Origin: Panagrolaimus kolymaensis
Taxonomy: Eukaryota; Nematoda; Chromadorea; Rhabditida; Panagrolaimidae
Length of the DNA stretch: 64,000 nt
NCBI GenBank assembly: GCA_028622995.1
Contig: JAJQJQ010000014.1
Location: 4,526,001-4,590,000 of the forward strand
Direction: 5' to 3'
The stretch's first letter is position 1. Every line of letters begins with the position of its first letter. The position numbers were made by a program, and so were the translations under genes. This document shows positions 9,238 through 20,000 of the stretch, piece by piece. The notes beneath the pieces were generated by a model. That model did no database searches. It was not told the origin of the DNA and was given only the letters and a program-made list of their open reading frames with translations.

Positions 9238-11025
9238 ATGGCGGCTTACAATATTGCTCCTGGAAATCCTGATTATACTAGAGGTTGATTTGCTTTTTTA
9301 CTTGATCTTTAAAATCATTTATTTCCATTTATTCAGCTTATTCCTTTCCCCCAACATATTCTGTATCAACTCGAGACCCATATGGTGATTCAAATGCCAA
9401 TGCAGCAGCTGAGGCAGCAGCAGCCGTCGAAAGATCTGCTGAAGATCCACTTGCAACGATTGCCTTGAGTTTAGGAAAGTATGTTTAAGATTTTTATGGA
9501 AAGCCCACCATTCTTTTTATTTTTTAGTTTCGTTAACAAAGTTATTATTTCTCATCCATGTACTGTATTACGTCGACAATGTCAAGTTCATCAAGGTGCT
9601 CGACGACTTCATTTAACACCGTTCACATTAGTTCCTTCAGTAGTCCATATGGTATCAAAAAATGGGATTTTAACTTTATGGAAAGGATCGCTTGGATGTT
9701 CAGTGTTGTATGGAATGACTTATGTTACTGAAATAATTATAAGCGATGTGTTTGGTTTACCCCGTTCTGTAGTTTATGGAGGAAGCAGTGAAAAATTTTT
9801 TCGACATATTTGCCTTAAAACGTTTGTTTCTTTTTTGGAACATGAATTTTTGCTAACAGAGTGGACGATTTTAGTTGGACAACTCTGATAATGACGCCAT
9901 TTTACATATCAAGTTTTATTGAAACTGTTAGAGTTAGTTTTGCTTTTAATACATGCTACCATAAATAATAAACATATATTTAGTCTGGTTCGAGTCTATC
10001 CTTTACTGAAGCAAGCATAATGGACGTTATTTTTCGGGGAATAGATAGAATCAAATATGATCTCTTCGGTGGAAAAGATTCTGGCCGACGTTTTCAAGTT
10101 ATATATCTTGCAATGCCTACAACAGTTTATTATGTTTCTCATTATCTTATTTCTCGATGGGCTTATAATACAATTTATGGTATGGCAAGACGATATGTGT
10201 TACGAAAAACTCCACAAGAGCGTACACGATTTCATTCAATTTTACCAGATTTATTTGCTGCACTGACTTCAAGTTTAGCAGCTGATGTTATATGTTATCC
10301 AGTTGAAACAGTTCTTCATCGACTTTATATTCAAGGAACTCGAACATTGATTGATAATTTGGATAACGGTGTATCTGCAATTAGTATCAACGCAAAATAT
10401 AATGGATTCTTTGATTGTTTTTCATCGATTGTCAAGAATGAAGGGGTTATGGCACTTTATAGTGTTAGTTTTATTTGTCAAAGCCCTTTTCCTAGGTTTA
10501 GAAGCTAATGGTTTGTATTTCAGGGTGTTGGAGCTATAGCATTACAATATTGTCTTCAATTTTGTGTTGTTCGTGGAATTCGTTATATGTTTGAATATGC
10601 ACAAAATACTCCTCCAACTGTTAATGTTAATCATCCAGGATTACGATCAGGTCCAGCACCACAAATTTCAAATCCCTCTGCTCAATTTGCTGCAACTGAA
10701 GCGCCACCTCCACTTCAAGCAAATTTAAGCAATAATAATTCTCCAAACAAACAGCGATCACAATTTCCAACATTTGCTCAAACTTCTGCAAATATTGATG
10801 TTCCACCTCTAGGCCAACTTTATAACAATTTTAATGAAACAAGTAAGAGTTTTTTTTGTGTTTATGCTTGATTATCATAGAAACTATTGTATTTCATTTT
10901 TAGGTAATGCATATGGAGGATCAACTTCGCCACCAATTTATCAATCACCTGTTAGAAATCAAAATGATTTTTTACTAACCCCAAGAGATCAACATAACGC
11001 TGATTTGCATAATGATGGGGTCTGA
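9238..11025 (+). CDS. SLC25A46: SLC25A46-type outer mitochondrial membrane carrier protein, 7 exons, complete
   Basis: Exons 9238..9283, 9337..9478, 9528..9821, 9860..9932, 9984..10463, 10524..10842 and 10904..11025 join in phase to 491 aa. SLC25A46 is a degenerate carrier (Ugo1-like) of the outer mitochondrial membrane that acts in fusion/fission and cristae and lipid organisation rather than metabolite exchange. Seen: an Ala-rich N-terminus (NANAAAEAAAAVE), HPCTVLRRQCQVH (72-84), HLTPFT, LWKGSLG, PFYISSFIETV and the strongest family block, CYPVETVLHRLYIQGTRT (289-306). The family core ends near residue 372. A tail of about 120 residues rich in Pro, Asn, Gln and Ser follows and is absent from the human protein (418 aa). 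Intron 3 uses GTTTGT. The ATG follows a TTTAG site by 20 bases, with a short overlapping upstream ATG between. An AATAAA lies 197 bp downstream. Confidence 0.93.
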
Positions 11026-11598
11026 TTTCATTAATAGCTGCGTTATCGAATCATTGGAATTTTGAAATATGTACGTTAGCTTTTTATTAGGTGTTTTATG
11101 TATATGATTTTGTATGACCTATGATTAACTTTTAGTGAAATGCTGGTTTTTTTTTAATAAGAAAAGATTTGTAGTATTGTAGATTATTGAAAAGTTTTTG
11201 TTTGCTTGCATTGTTTTAGCTAATAAAATATTATTAAAATGTTTATTATATTTGTTTCATTTTTTGTACACAAAAGCAAGGCATTCAGCAAAACACTCGC
11301 GAGTTTTATTCACCTTCATGAAAGGATTATTCAATGCCTAATCGTTTTGATAAGGAAAAAGACACGTTTGCTAATAGAAAAAAAAAATAAACAAATGTAT
11401 GAAAGCAAGGATCTCGTTTCATTTTTAAGTTGAAAATTTTTTCCATTACTTTGGTAATAAAATCTACAATGCAATCTTAGTTCCATCATAGTCAAAACAA
11501 TGACACATAAAACGTAGGAATGAAAAAGAAGACGTAGCAAAAACAAAATGCAAGCCACCTAACTTTGACTCAAATATTTACATTCTTTTCTTTAAAGC
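11026..11598. other. Intergenic region between convergent genes
   Basis: AT-rich DNA carrying the presumed 3' UTR of the SLC25A46-like gene (to about 11250) and, from the other side, that of the tentative minus-strand gene ending at 11599. The open frames here begin at non-ATG codons or lack splice sites and look accidental. Confidence 0.4.
11222..11227 (+). terminator. AATAAA poly(A) signal, SLC25A46-like gene
   Basis: This is the canonical hexamer I noted about 200 bp after the SLC25A46-like stop codon. It is followed by a T-rich stretch. Use is inferred from position. Confidence 0.45.
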
Positions 11599-12529
11599 TT
11601 ATTCATCGGCAAAGTTATGTCGCTGATATTCATCATCGATATACACCCCGGATGAAGAAGCTATTGCCATCAATCTTAGAGCTTTCAGTGCCAACAAGAT
11701 TTCAAGGGCTGCTTCTCCTCGTCGTTGTTCAAAACGACAAACTCGGATTTTTATTTTATCTTCTAGCTGCTATTTGCTTTATTTCCATTTCTGCCACACA
11801 ACCTATAGCCACAGTAATTTTTATAAATTACATCATATGTATATTTCATTTATTTTATTCCATTTTATCAGCAACCCAATTAATTTTCTCTTATTCAACT
11901 ACTAATATTTTATTATTATACCATCAAAAATACTTCAATCCTTCAAACATGCATAAATCCCCCTAAATCCAGTCATTCCAACCCAAAAACAAAAAACTCT
12001 CGAAGTTGTCGACCTATTTTAAAATTCTTCAAATCACAGACACGATTTTAGTTATTTTTTATTTTTAGAATCAAATTTGGACAGCGACAAAAATTAATTC
12101 ATTTCCTCAATAAAGGTAAATGCAAGCGTTCATAAAGAAGCTATTTTAAAAGTCCCAAAATCACAAACGCGATTTTAGATAATTTTTCTAAATTTTATTT
12201 TTGATTGTTAGGATGATTAACATAGAAATGAGCGTGTGAAATTTTTTTTAATAAACTATAAAACTGCCACGTCTCTCATTTCCCATCGTATGGTTAGTAG
12301 TGGTGGCATAATGATAATGAGGATGTATGGAATTAATGGTGTTGGAATGATGATGATGTGTCGTCGTTGTCGCTGTATTTGTTGCGGTGGTAGTTGCTGT
12401 TGTTGTTGTACCAATAAATGTATTCTTTAATGAATGCTTAAATTTTTCCCAATATAATATACAACATGCTGCTATATTTATTGTTGTAAATGTGGAACTA
12501 TATGGTCCAATATATTTTGTAAATATCAT
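11599..12529 (-). CDS. Tentative unidentified minus-strand gene, 2 exons, His/Thr-rich
   Basis: Two coding-looking segments read on the minus strand: 12529..12257 (open from 12538 after a TTCTTCTAG acceptor) and 11766..11599 (after ATAGCAG). They join in phase through a GTTTAT donor to 146 aa ending in TAA. Part 1 has a hydrophobic stretch (FTTINIAACCILYW) that could span a membrane, then a Thr/Ala and His-rich low-complexity run coded by trinucleotide repeats. Part 2 is a dense amphipathic segment (GEAALEILLALKALRLM) ending in NFADE. Codon choice resembles neighbouring genes. I do not recognise a family. Upstream exons may be missing, since only about 480 bp remain before the kinase gene. 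It could also be a decayed gene. The proposed 490-bp intron contains the inverted satellite relic. Confidence 0.35.
11995..12190 (-). repeat. Two decayed satellite monomers in inverted orientation
   Basis: The reverse complement of this segment carries the satellite core: TTTTAAAATAGCTTC, TTTATGAACGCTTGCATTTA, TTAATTTTTGTCGCTGTC and, before them, AAATCG-x-GTxTGTGATTT. A second partial copy (GTGATTTGAAGAATTTTAAAATAG in reverse complement, at about 12017-12040) lies one repeat length away, about 127 bp. The copies are clearly diverged from the 47-kb array that starts 4.6 kb to the right in the opposite orientation. Confidence 0.85.
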
Positions 12530-12538
12530 ATCATAGCC

Positions 12539-13022
12539 CTAGAAGAAGAAAAAAAATCAATGAGTTAAAAATTTATTATTCATTAATTTAAATTTTTTTT
12601 AATCTGCCCTCGTGGTGAAAAATGTATGACATGGGAATGCGTGCACTTTTTTTAAAGCTTTCTGGTAAATTAATTTTTTATTTTTATTTTTATTTTAAGA
12701 AGTTGTAAATTAATCCTTTATGCGCACAAAGATTCTGTAATTATTTTTTGCAAAAAATTTTACCGTTCAATTATTAATATGAACTCTGTTTAGAAGCATC
12801 AATACCAGAAATATAATAACATTCAAAATACTGCTTAAAATAAGGATAAATTGCAAAAAAAAAATTGCTTTTCCTTCATTTTTTTTGCGTTCCGACAAAA
12901 AACGATCAAACTTTTTATTTTTATTTCAACTTCACTTTTTCATCGTGTTTTCTCAATTTTTTGTTGCGTTTAACTTTTACATTTCAAATGTATCTATATG
13001 GACTTAATCTTTAAATTTTCAG
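12539..13022. other. Region upstream of the kinase gene with possible exon remnants on the minus strand
   Basis: AT-rich. On the minus strand two short coding-like stretches stand behind good acceptors: at about 12792-12836 (after TTAAGCAG; reads YFECYYISGIDASKQ before a stop) and at about 12605-12662 (after TTTACCAG; reads VHAFPCHTFFTTRAD before a stop). I cannot splice them to the gene at 12529 with standard donors. They may be chance or remains of its 5' part. On the plus strand the segment ends in TTTTCAG (13022), a likely leader acceptor for the kinase. Confidence 0.25.
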
Positions 13023-13105
13023 GTCCCGTATCGATTGTATATCAATTTAAATGCTCTCAATTGATATAACTTTTGCTGATTGGTGTTGTTACATTATTCT
13101 ATGAA

Positions 13106-16100
13106 ATGGGTTATTTTACAAGAAACAAAAAGTTCTATGGAGGACCTAAAGGAGATGCAGGAAATGAACCACCAAAACAAAATCCGATAGCTGACAAACC
13201 TTCTGGTGAGTTTTATACATGTTTTTTTTTCAAAGTGTTTTTTACTTATCTTTTATTGTACTTACAATAATTAAAATTTCTGTGCTTTATAACTTTTTTC
13301 TAATTTTTTTTCACTTTTAGTGCTACAACCCAATAAATCTAATTTATCCAAAGAAGATAAAACGAAAATAACTGATCAAAAGTAAGTCTTTTTTATTTCA
13401 TTTTTTTGTTTCACGTAAAATAATATCAGGAAAGCAACTACTATATTTCAAAAAAATGCAACTCAATTCGGAAATTTCAATTATAATTTGGACGTTTTTG
13501 CACAAAATATCCAAGAATCTGAAGGAAAATTTAATAAATTTACAATATTCGTGGTTGATATTTGTAATACATTTAATTGTAGTATGTAAGTTGTTTTATT
13601 TTTTTATTTACTCTGACATATTTTTTTAGATCGAAGAATGTATATCGCGCTGTATGCAAGGTTGGATATGGTGGTTCCTCAGTGGTGTGGCTCGTTATTG
13701 ACACGAAAAAGAAAGAATTCAAAATTGCTAAAGTATTTAAATATGGTCAATTTATGTCTAATTTTGAAGAAACCGTAAGTTTCATAACTTAATAATTATG
13801 TATATTAATTAACTATGTTGTTATCTTCTTTTATTTTAAATTTTATTGCCATACAATCGACTTTAATTCTTTGAGTTCTAAAAAATAATATTTTTTCATA
13901 ATTAAATTTTTTTGTCATTGATCACTTTGTTATAGATTCTTAACCAAACTTCAAATGAACCAAATATACTACGTTTCTATGAAGACTTTCACATTAATTC
14001 CTGGGAAGGTAAAGGTCATGTTGCTATTTATGAACCACTTGGAAAAGATCTTTTTTCGTTGATGAAAGAAGCTTCAAAACATGGTGGTTTATCTATTTCT
14101 ATTGTCAAAAAAGTCGCAAAACATGTTCTTTTGGCTCTTAAAGCTATCCATGATCTCAACGTTGTTCATACTGATGTCAAACTTCAAAACATTGCTCCAT
14201 GTGTTTCACAACTTAGTTTACGCCAAGAATTAGAAAAAATTGTAAAATCCGGGAATAGCTTATCTTCACTTCGTATGGTATGTCAAAAGAATACCGAATT
14301 TGATGAAAATATAAGTAAAATGGTGTTGGAAGCAGAACTTGATAAACTATCAAAGCAAGACATTCAAGAGATGACACAATTAATATTTAAATTAATTGAT
14401 TTTGGAAATGCTATGGTAAGTTTGCTTTAAGTTTGTTTAACAAGTATTAAAACCTATTTTTAGAAAGAATGAACAGAAAGCACTACTGGTACTTATGGTT
14501 TTCGTCCGCCGGAATACTTTTATGGTGCGCCTTTGCTTCCGTCTCATGATATTTGGTCACTTGGAATCACGGTAAGTTTGATTAACCTTTCTCAATAACT
14601 AAATAAGTATGCATACATTGCCTAATTTTTAGATTGTTGTACTTTTAACTAACAAAAATTTTTTTGAAAGTGGTAAATCAAAGAAAATCGACGAACTCAA
14701 GGAATTAAGAAATATGTTTGGCAAGTTTTCTCGGCATCATTTTAAAGGTTTCAAGGATCCTGATGGCTATAAAACGAAATATTCAACGCGCTTTTATACT
14801 TGTTCGATGGCTAAAAAACAACTTAAAAAAGTTTTACAAAACAAATTTGATAGACTACAAATGGGTGAAAATGATCGAAATGGTCTCATAAATTTCTTGC
14901 TTCCAATGCTAAACATAATTCCGACTAAAAGAAAATCAGCTGCAGAATTACTTCTTCATCCATGGTTGATTGATCGTGAAGTTCAAAAAGAAACAAATAT
15001 AAATACTTTCGTAACTCCTGTAGCTTTAATTGATTCATCATCGCCATCAAATATTACTGATGTAACTTCTGACATTGTAATGGATGATCTGTCAAATAAT
15101 GAACCAATACTAAATGCAAACTCTCTCAAACACCTTCCATCAACTGATCCAAAACACTCGAAAAATGGTGGTGATGCTACACAAAAAAGAAAGGATGCAA
15201 CAAAGAGGAATAAAAGATTGGGTAACTTTTTTCCATTTAGCTTTTGATATAAGTACTTTTTTTAGATTCATTTATCACCATAGAAAATGGTAAATTCTGT
15301 TTGTATCACAAATATTGGCGACTTCCATATTCAGAAACAAAGAAAGGGTATGAGTGTCCAGGGTAAGGTCTTTTCTTAAAATGGGTTAATTAAAATGTGC
15401 ATTGTTTTGCTTAAGATTTTCGCTAAAAAATATTTTCATAATTTTAAAAAGTTTAGTGGAATTTTACAAAAATATTAGTTTATGTTGAAAAATATTCTTA
15501 AATTTCATAGACATAAACATATAAAAAATCATCTGCAAAATTAGTTTAAAAACATATTAATTATTCAAAACATTTTAGATGTAAAAAGGTACTCAGGTTT
15601 GGCAGCTATGGTTCTCTTCCTGAAATTGGATTTGTTATGGTCAGTACTGTAGATTGGCATAAAAACAACAAATGCCCTGGTAAGTTATTTTTGTAATTTA
15701 CACACTATTTTTCGGTGATACTTACGTATTTATGAATTTCCTAACAGATTCTTCATATTTTTTAGTTAGCTGCCACGAAATTCCTATGAAAAAACTTAAA
15801 AGAAATAAGTATACTAAAGAAGACATCGATAGTAAAAGAAATTTGCTTTTAGAACAAGGCTATAAACCATTTGAAGAACCTGAACTCAAACAAGGATATG
15901 ATGCAATTAATCAAAAAGAAGCTAACAACTCTGAAGCAGAAGATTATGATTCTGATGGAGATTCAGATGAAACTGAATATGGAACAGACTCAGACTTAGA
16001 TGAAACGGAAGATGATTCAAACAAAACAATCAGTGGTATGTTATTTCTTCATTATGTGAAAAAGTCATAAAAACTTAAATTATTACATATTTTTACTCTT

Positions 16101-16269
16101 TTTATTTTTAGAATTTGGGTCTGGAGAAAGTTATGTCGAAGAAGATACATCATTTGATCCTCATGTAAGTTTGAGTTTTTTCTCTTATCTTTATTTAATT
16201 TATTTAATTTTTTAGGCTGACTCTTCTGATGATGAAGAACTAAATATTGCTGAATGGTCAGATATTTAA
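13106..16269 (+). CDS. SRPK-like Ser/Thr protein kinase with Cys/His-rich module and acidic tail, 12 exons; in-frame TGA unless alternatively spliced
   Basis: Exons: 13106..13205, 13321..13381, 13430..13585, 13630..13774, 13936..14415, 14464..14571, 14633..15221, 15266..15362, 15579..15679, 15766..16035, 16112..16164, 16216..16269 (about 737 codons). SR-protein kinases phosphorylate Arg-Ser-rich splicing factors. Seen: Gly loop VGYGGSSVVW (117-126), ATP Lys in KIAKVF (K140), catalytic loop HTDVKLQN (232-239), a spacer of about 65 residues as in SRPKs, DFG (309-311), PPE (329-331, normally APE), DIWSLG, and the SRPK-type end FLLPMLNIIPTKRKSAAE ... HPWL. The C-terminus has six Cys and two or three His (YECPGCKK, WHKNNKCPVSCHEIP), a basic patch and Asp/Glu-rich runs. 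Joining GTAAGT (14416) to TTTTTAG (14463) gives K-E-TGA. A GTTTGC donor (14420) with acceptor GAACAG (14476) removes the stop (734 aa). The start ATG is the first in frame after TTTTCAG (13022). Confidence 0.8.
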
Positions 16270-16404
16270 TTGAACATACTTGGATTTAGCAGTCACGAAG
16301 AATTTGTTTAATCAATGTTAAAATATATTATATGTGAAAAAAAACTTTTATTTTGTAAGTTTTGAATTTTTTTGCAAATTTTATTTTTTTCTTCTCATTT
16401 TTAG

Positions 16405-16481
16405 ATACTGACGCGAAAAGAAAGGAAATCTTATGGAACGAAGTGAAAGTGAAGAAACAAATGGCAATGGAATTTCTTTAA
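16405..16481 (+). CDS. Candidate alternative last exon of the kinase gene
   Basis: Behind a strong acceptor (CATTTTTAG, ending 16404) a 77-base segment is open in the phase that would join to exon 10 (ending at 16035 with one base of a codon). It then reads DTDAKRKEILWNEVKVKK and ends QMAMEFL with TAA at 16479-16481. A poly(A) hexamer follows 8 bases later. It cannot be read after exon 12, which ends in a stop. Alternatively it is a leftover exon of another gene. Confidence 0.4.
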
Positions 16482-16488
16482 AATTAAA

Positions 16489-16494
16489 AATAAA
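16489..16494 (+). terminator. AATAAA poly(A) signal downstream of the kinase gene
   Basis: Hexamer 220 bp after the main stop codon and 8 bp after the stop of the candidate alternative exon. It is the best-placed 3' end signal of this gene; others occur in the very AT-rich 16560-16610 stretch. Confidence 0.45.
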
Positions 16495-16790
16495 ACTTTA
16501 TATTACTTGTTCGTCATAAATTATTTTATTGTTTATTATTTTTTTCTTATATAGTTTAATAAAGTTGGATTCTAATAAATAAATGATATATTATATTTTA
16601 AAAATACCTATATTATTGTGTTTTTTAGTTTTATAATAAATCTTATAAATGTTTTATGTTTACCAAATTCGACAACGGAGATTAAATAGGCAAAAATAAA
16701 TAAAAATCAAAAAAGTTGGCTCTGAAGAAGCTGTGATTGAAATTCTATAAACACTTTTTTCATTTTATTTATTTCCTCAAAACTTTTTAA
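16495..16790. other. AT-rich spacer between the kinase gene and the satellite array
   Basis: About 300 bp of AT-rich DNA with no open frame or clear repeat. A slightly more complex patch at 16660-16745 has no recognisable coding or RNA signal. Array homology begins abruptly at about 16791. Confidence 0.5.
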
Positions 16791-17053
16791 ACCAAAAAAC
16801 ATTATTTAAAAAAATTAACTCAAATCGAGTATGTGATTTGGAGATTCTTAAAATAGCTTCTTTATGAACGCTTGCATTTATTTTCATAGAGGGAAAGATT
16901 TTATTTTTGTCGCTGTCAAAATTAGAAACAAAAAATATTATTTGAAAAAATTAACTCAAATCGAGTATGTGATTTTGGGACTTTTAAACTAACTAATTAA
17001 TGAAAGCTTGCATTTATTTTCATAGAGGGAAAGATTTTATTTTTGTCGCTTTC
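16791..17053 (+). repeat. Edge monomers of the array, diverged
   Basis: The first monomer carries ACATTATTTAAAAAAATTAAC instead of the array form. The second has GTGATTTTGGGACTTTTAAA and TAATGAAAGCTTGC, unlike the later repeats but matching the inverted relic at 12150. This is the usual decay at the end of a tandem array, where homogenisation is weakest. Confidence 0.85.
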
Positions 17054-20000
17054 AAAATTAGAAACAAAAAATATTATTTGAAAAAATTAACTCAAATCGA
17101 GTATGTGATTTGGAGATTCTTAAAATAGCTTCTTTATGAACGCTTGCATTTATTTTCATAGAGGGAAAGATTTTATTTTTGTCGCTGTCAAAATTAGAAA
17201 CAAAAAATATTATTTGAAAAAATTAACTCAAATCGAGTATGTGATTTGGAGATTCTTAAAATAGCTTCTTTATGAACGCTTGCATTTATTTTCATAGAGG
17301 GAAAGATTTTATTTTTGTCGCTGTCAAAATTAGAAACAAAAAATATTATTTGAAAAAATTAACTCAAATCGAGTATGTGATTTGGAGATTCTTAAAATAG
17401 CTTCTTTATGAACGCTTGCATTTATTTTCATAGAGAGAAAGATTTTATTTTTGTCGCTTTCAAAATTAGAAACAAAAAATATTATTTGAAAAAATTAACT
17501 CAAATCGAGTATGTGATTTGGAGATTCTTAAAATAGCTTCTTTATGAACGCTTGCATTTATTTTCATAGAGGGAAAGATTTTATTTTTGTCGCTGTCAAA
17601 ATTAGAAACAAAAAATATTATTTGAAAAAATTAACTCAAATCGAGTATGTGATTTGGAGATTCTTAAAATAGCTTCTTTATGAACGCTTGCATTTATTTT
17701 CATAGAGGGAAAGATTTTATTTTTGTCGCTGTCAAAATTAGAAACAAAAAATATTATTTGAAAAAATTAACTCAAATCGAGTATGTGATTTGGAGATTCT
17801 TAAAATAGCTTCTTTATGAACGCTTGCATTTATTTTCATAGAGGGAAAGATTTTATTTTTGTCGCTGTCAAAATTAGAAACAAAAAATATTATTTGAAAA
17901 AATTAACTCAAATCGAGTATGTGATTTGGAGATTCTTAAAATAGCTTCTTTATGAACGCTTGCATTTATTTTCATAGAGGGAAAGATTTTATTTTTGTCG
18001 CTGTCAAAATTAGAAACAAAAAATATTATTTGAAAAAATTAACTCAAATCGAGTATGTGATTTGGAGATTCTTAAAATAGCTTCTTTATGAACGCTTGCA
18101 TTTATTTTCATAGAGAGAAAGATTTTATTTTTGTCGCTTTCAAAATTAGAAACAAAAAATATTATTTGAAAAAATTAACTCAAATCGAGTATGTGATTTG
18201 GAGATTCTTAAAATAGCTTCTTTATGAACGCTTGCATTTATTTTCATAGAGGGAAAGATTTTATTTTTGTCGCTGTCAAAATTAGAAACAAAAAATATTA
18301 TTTGAAAAAATTAACTCAAATCGAGTATGTGATTTGGAGATTCTTAAAATAGCTTCTTTATGAACGCTTGCATTTATTTTCATAGAGAGAAAGATTTTAT
18401 TTTTGTCGCTTTCAAAATTAGAAACAAAAAATATTATTTGAAAAAATTAACTCAAATCGAGTATGTGATTTGGAGATTCTTAAAATAGCTTCTTTATGAA
18501 CGCTTGCATTTATTTTCATAGAGGGAAAGATTTTATTTTTGTCGCTGTCAAAATTAGAAACAAAAAATATTATTTGAAAAAATTAACTCAAATCGAGTAT
18601 GTGATTTGGAGATTCTTAAAATAGCTTCTTTATGAACGCTTGCATTTATTTTCATAGAGAGAAAGATTTTATTTTTGTCGCTTTCAAAATTAGAAACAAA
18701 AAATATTATTTGAAAAAATTAACTCAAATCGAGTATGTGATTTGGAGATTCTTAAAATAGCTTCTTTATGAACGCTTGCATTTATTTTCATAGAGGGAAA
18801 GATTTTATTTTTGTCGCTGTCAAAATTAGAAACAAAAAATATTATTTGAAAAAATTAACTCAAATCGAGTATGTGATTTGGAGATTCTTAAAATAGCTTC
18901 TTTATGAACGCTTGCATTTATTTTCATAGAGGGAAAGATTTTATTTTTGTCGCTGTCAAAATTAGAAACAAAAAATATTATTTGAAAAAATTAACTCAAA
19001 TCGAGTATGTGATTTGGAGATTCTTAAAATAGCTTCTTTATGAACGCTTGCATTTATTTTCATAGAGGGAAAGATTTTATTTTTGTCGCTGTCAAAATTA
19101 GAAACAAAAAATATTATTTGAAAAAATTAACTCAAATCGAGTATGTGATTTGGAGATTCTTAAAATAGCTTCTTTATGAACGCTTGCATTTATTTTCATA
19201 GAGGGAAAGATTTTATTTTTGTCGCTGTCAAAATTAGAAACAAAAAATATTATTTGAAAAAATTAACTCAAATCGAGTATGTGATTTGGAGATTCTTAAA
19301 ATAGCTTCTTTATGAACGCTTGCATTTATTTTCATAGAGGGAAAGATTTTATTTTTGTCGCTGTCAAAATTAGAAACAAAAAATATTATTTGAAAAAATT
19401 AACTCAAATCGAGTATGTGATTTGGAGATTCTTAAAATAGCTTCTTTATGAACGCTTGCATTTAAATTTTGTTGAAGAAATTTATTAATTTTTGTCGTTG
19501 TCAAAATTAGAAACAAAAAATATTATTTGAAAAAATTAACTCAAATCGAGTATGTGATTTGGAGATTCTTAAAATAGCTTCTTTATGAACGCTTGCATTT
19601 AAATTTTGTTGAAGAAATTTATTAATTTTTGTCGTTGTCAAAATTAGAAACAAAAAATATTATTTGAAAAAATTAACTCAAATCGAGTATGTGATTTGGA
19701 GATTCTTAAAATAGCTTCTTTATGAACGCTTGCATTTATTTTCATAGAGGGAAAGATTTTATTTTTGTCGCTTTCAAAATTAGAAACAAAAAATATTATT
19801 TGAAAAAATTAACTCAAATCGAGTATGTGATTTGGAGATTCTTAAAATAGCTTCTTTATGAACGCTTGCATTTATTTTCATAGAGGGAAAGATTTTATTT
19901 TTGTCGCTGTCAAAATTAGAAACAAAAAATATTATTTGAAAAAATTAACTCAAATCGAGTATGTGATTTGGAGATTCTTAAAATAGCTTCTTTATGAACG

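Noticed and set aside
9984..10003. tRNA T-arm-like GGTTCGAGTC
   Set aside because: It lies inside a coding exon of the SLC25A46-like gene, and no cloverleaf surrounds it.
11565..11966. 133-residue plus-strand frame
   Set aside because: It begins at TTG, and most of it is AT-rich hydrophobic sequence. The complementary strand of its only GC-richer part gives a better exon (11766..11599).
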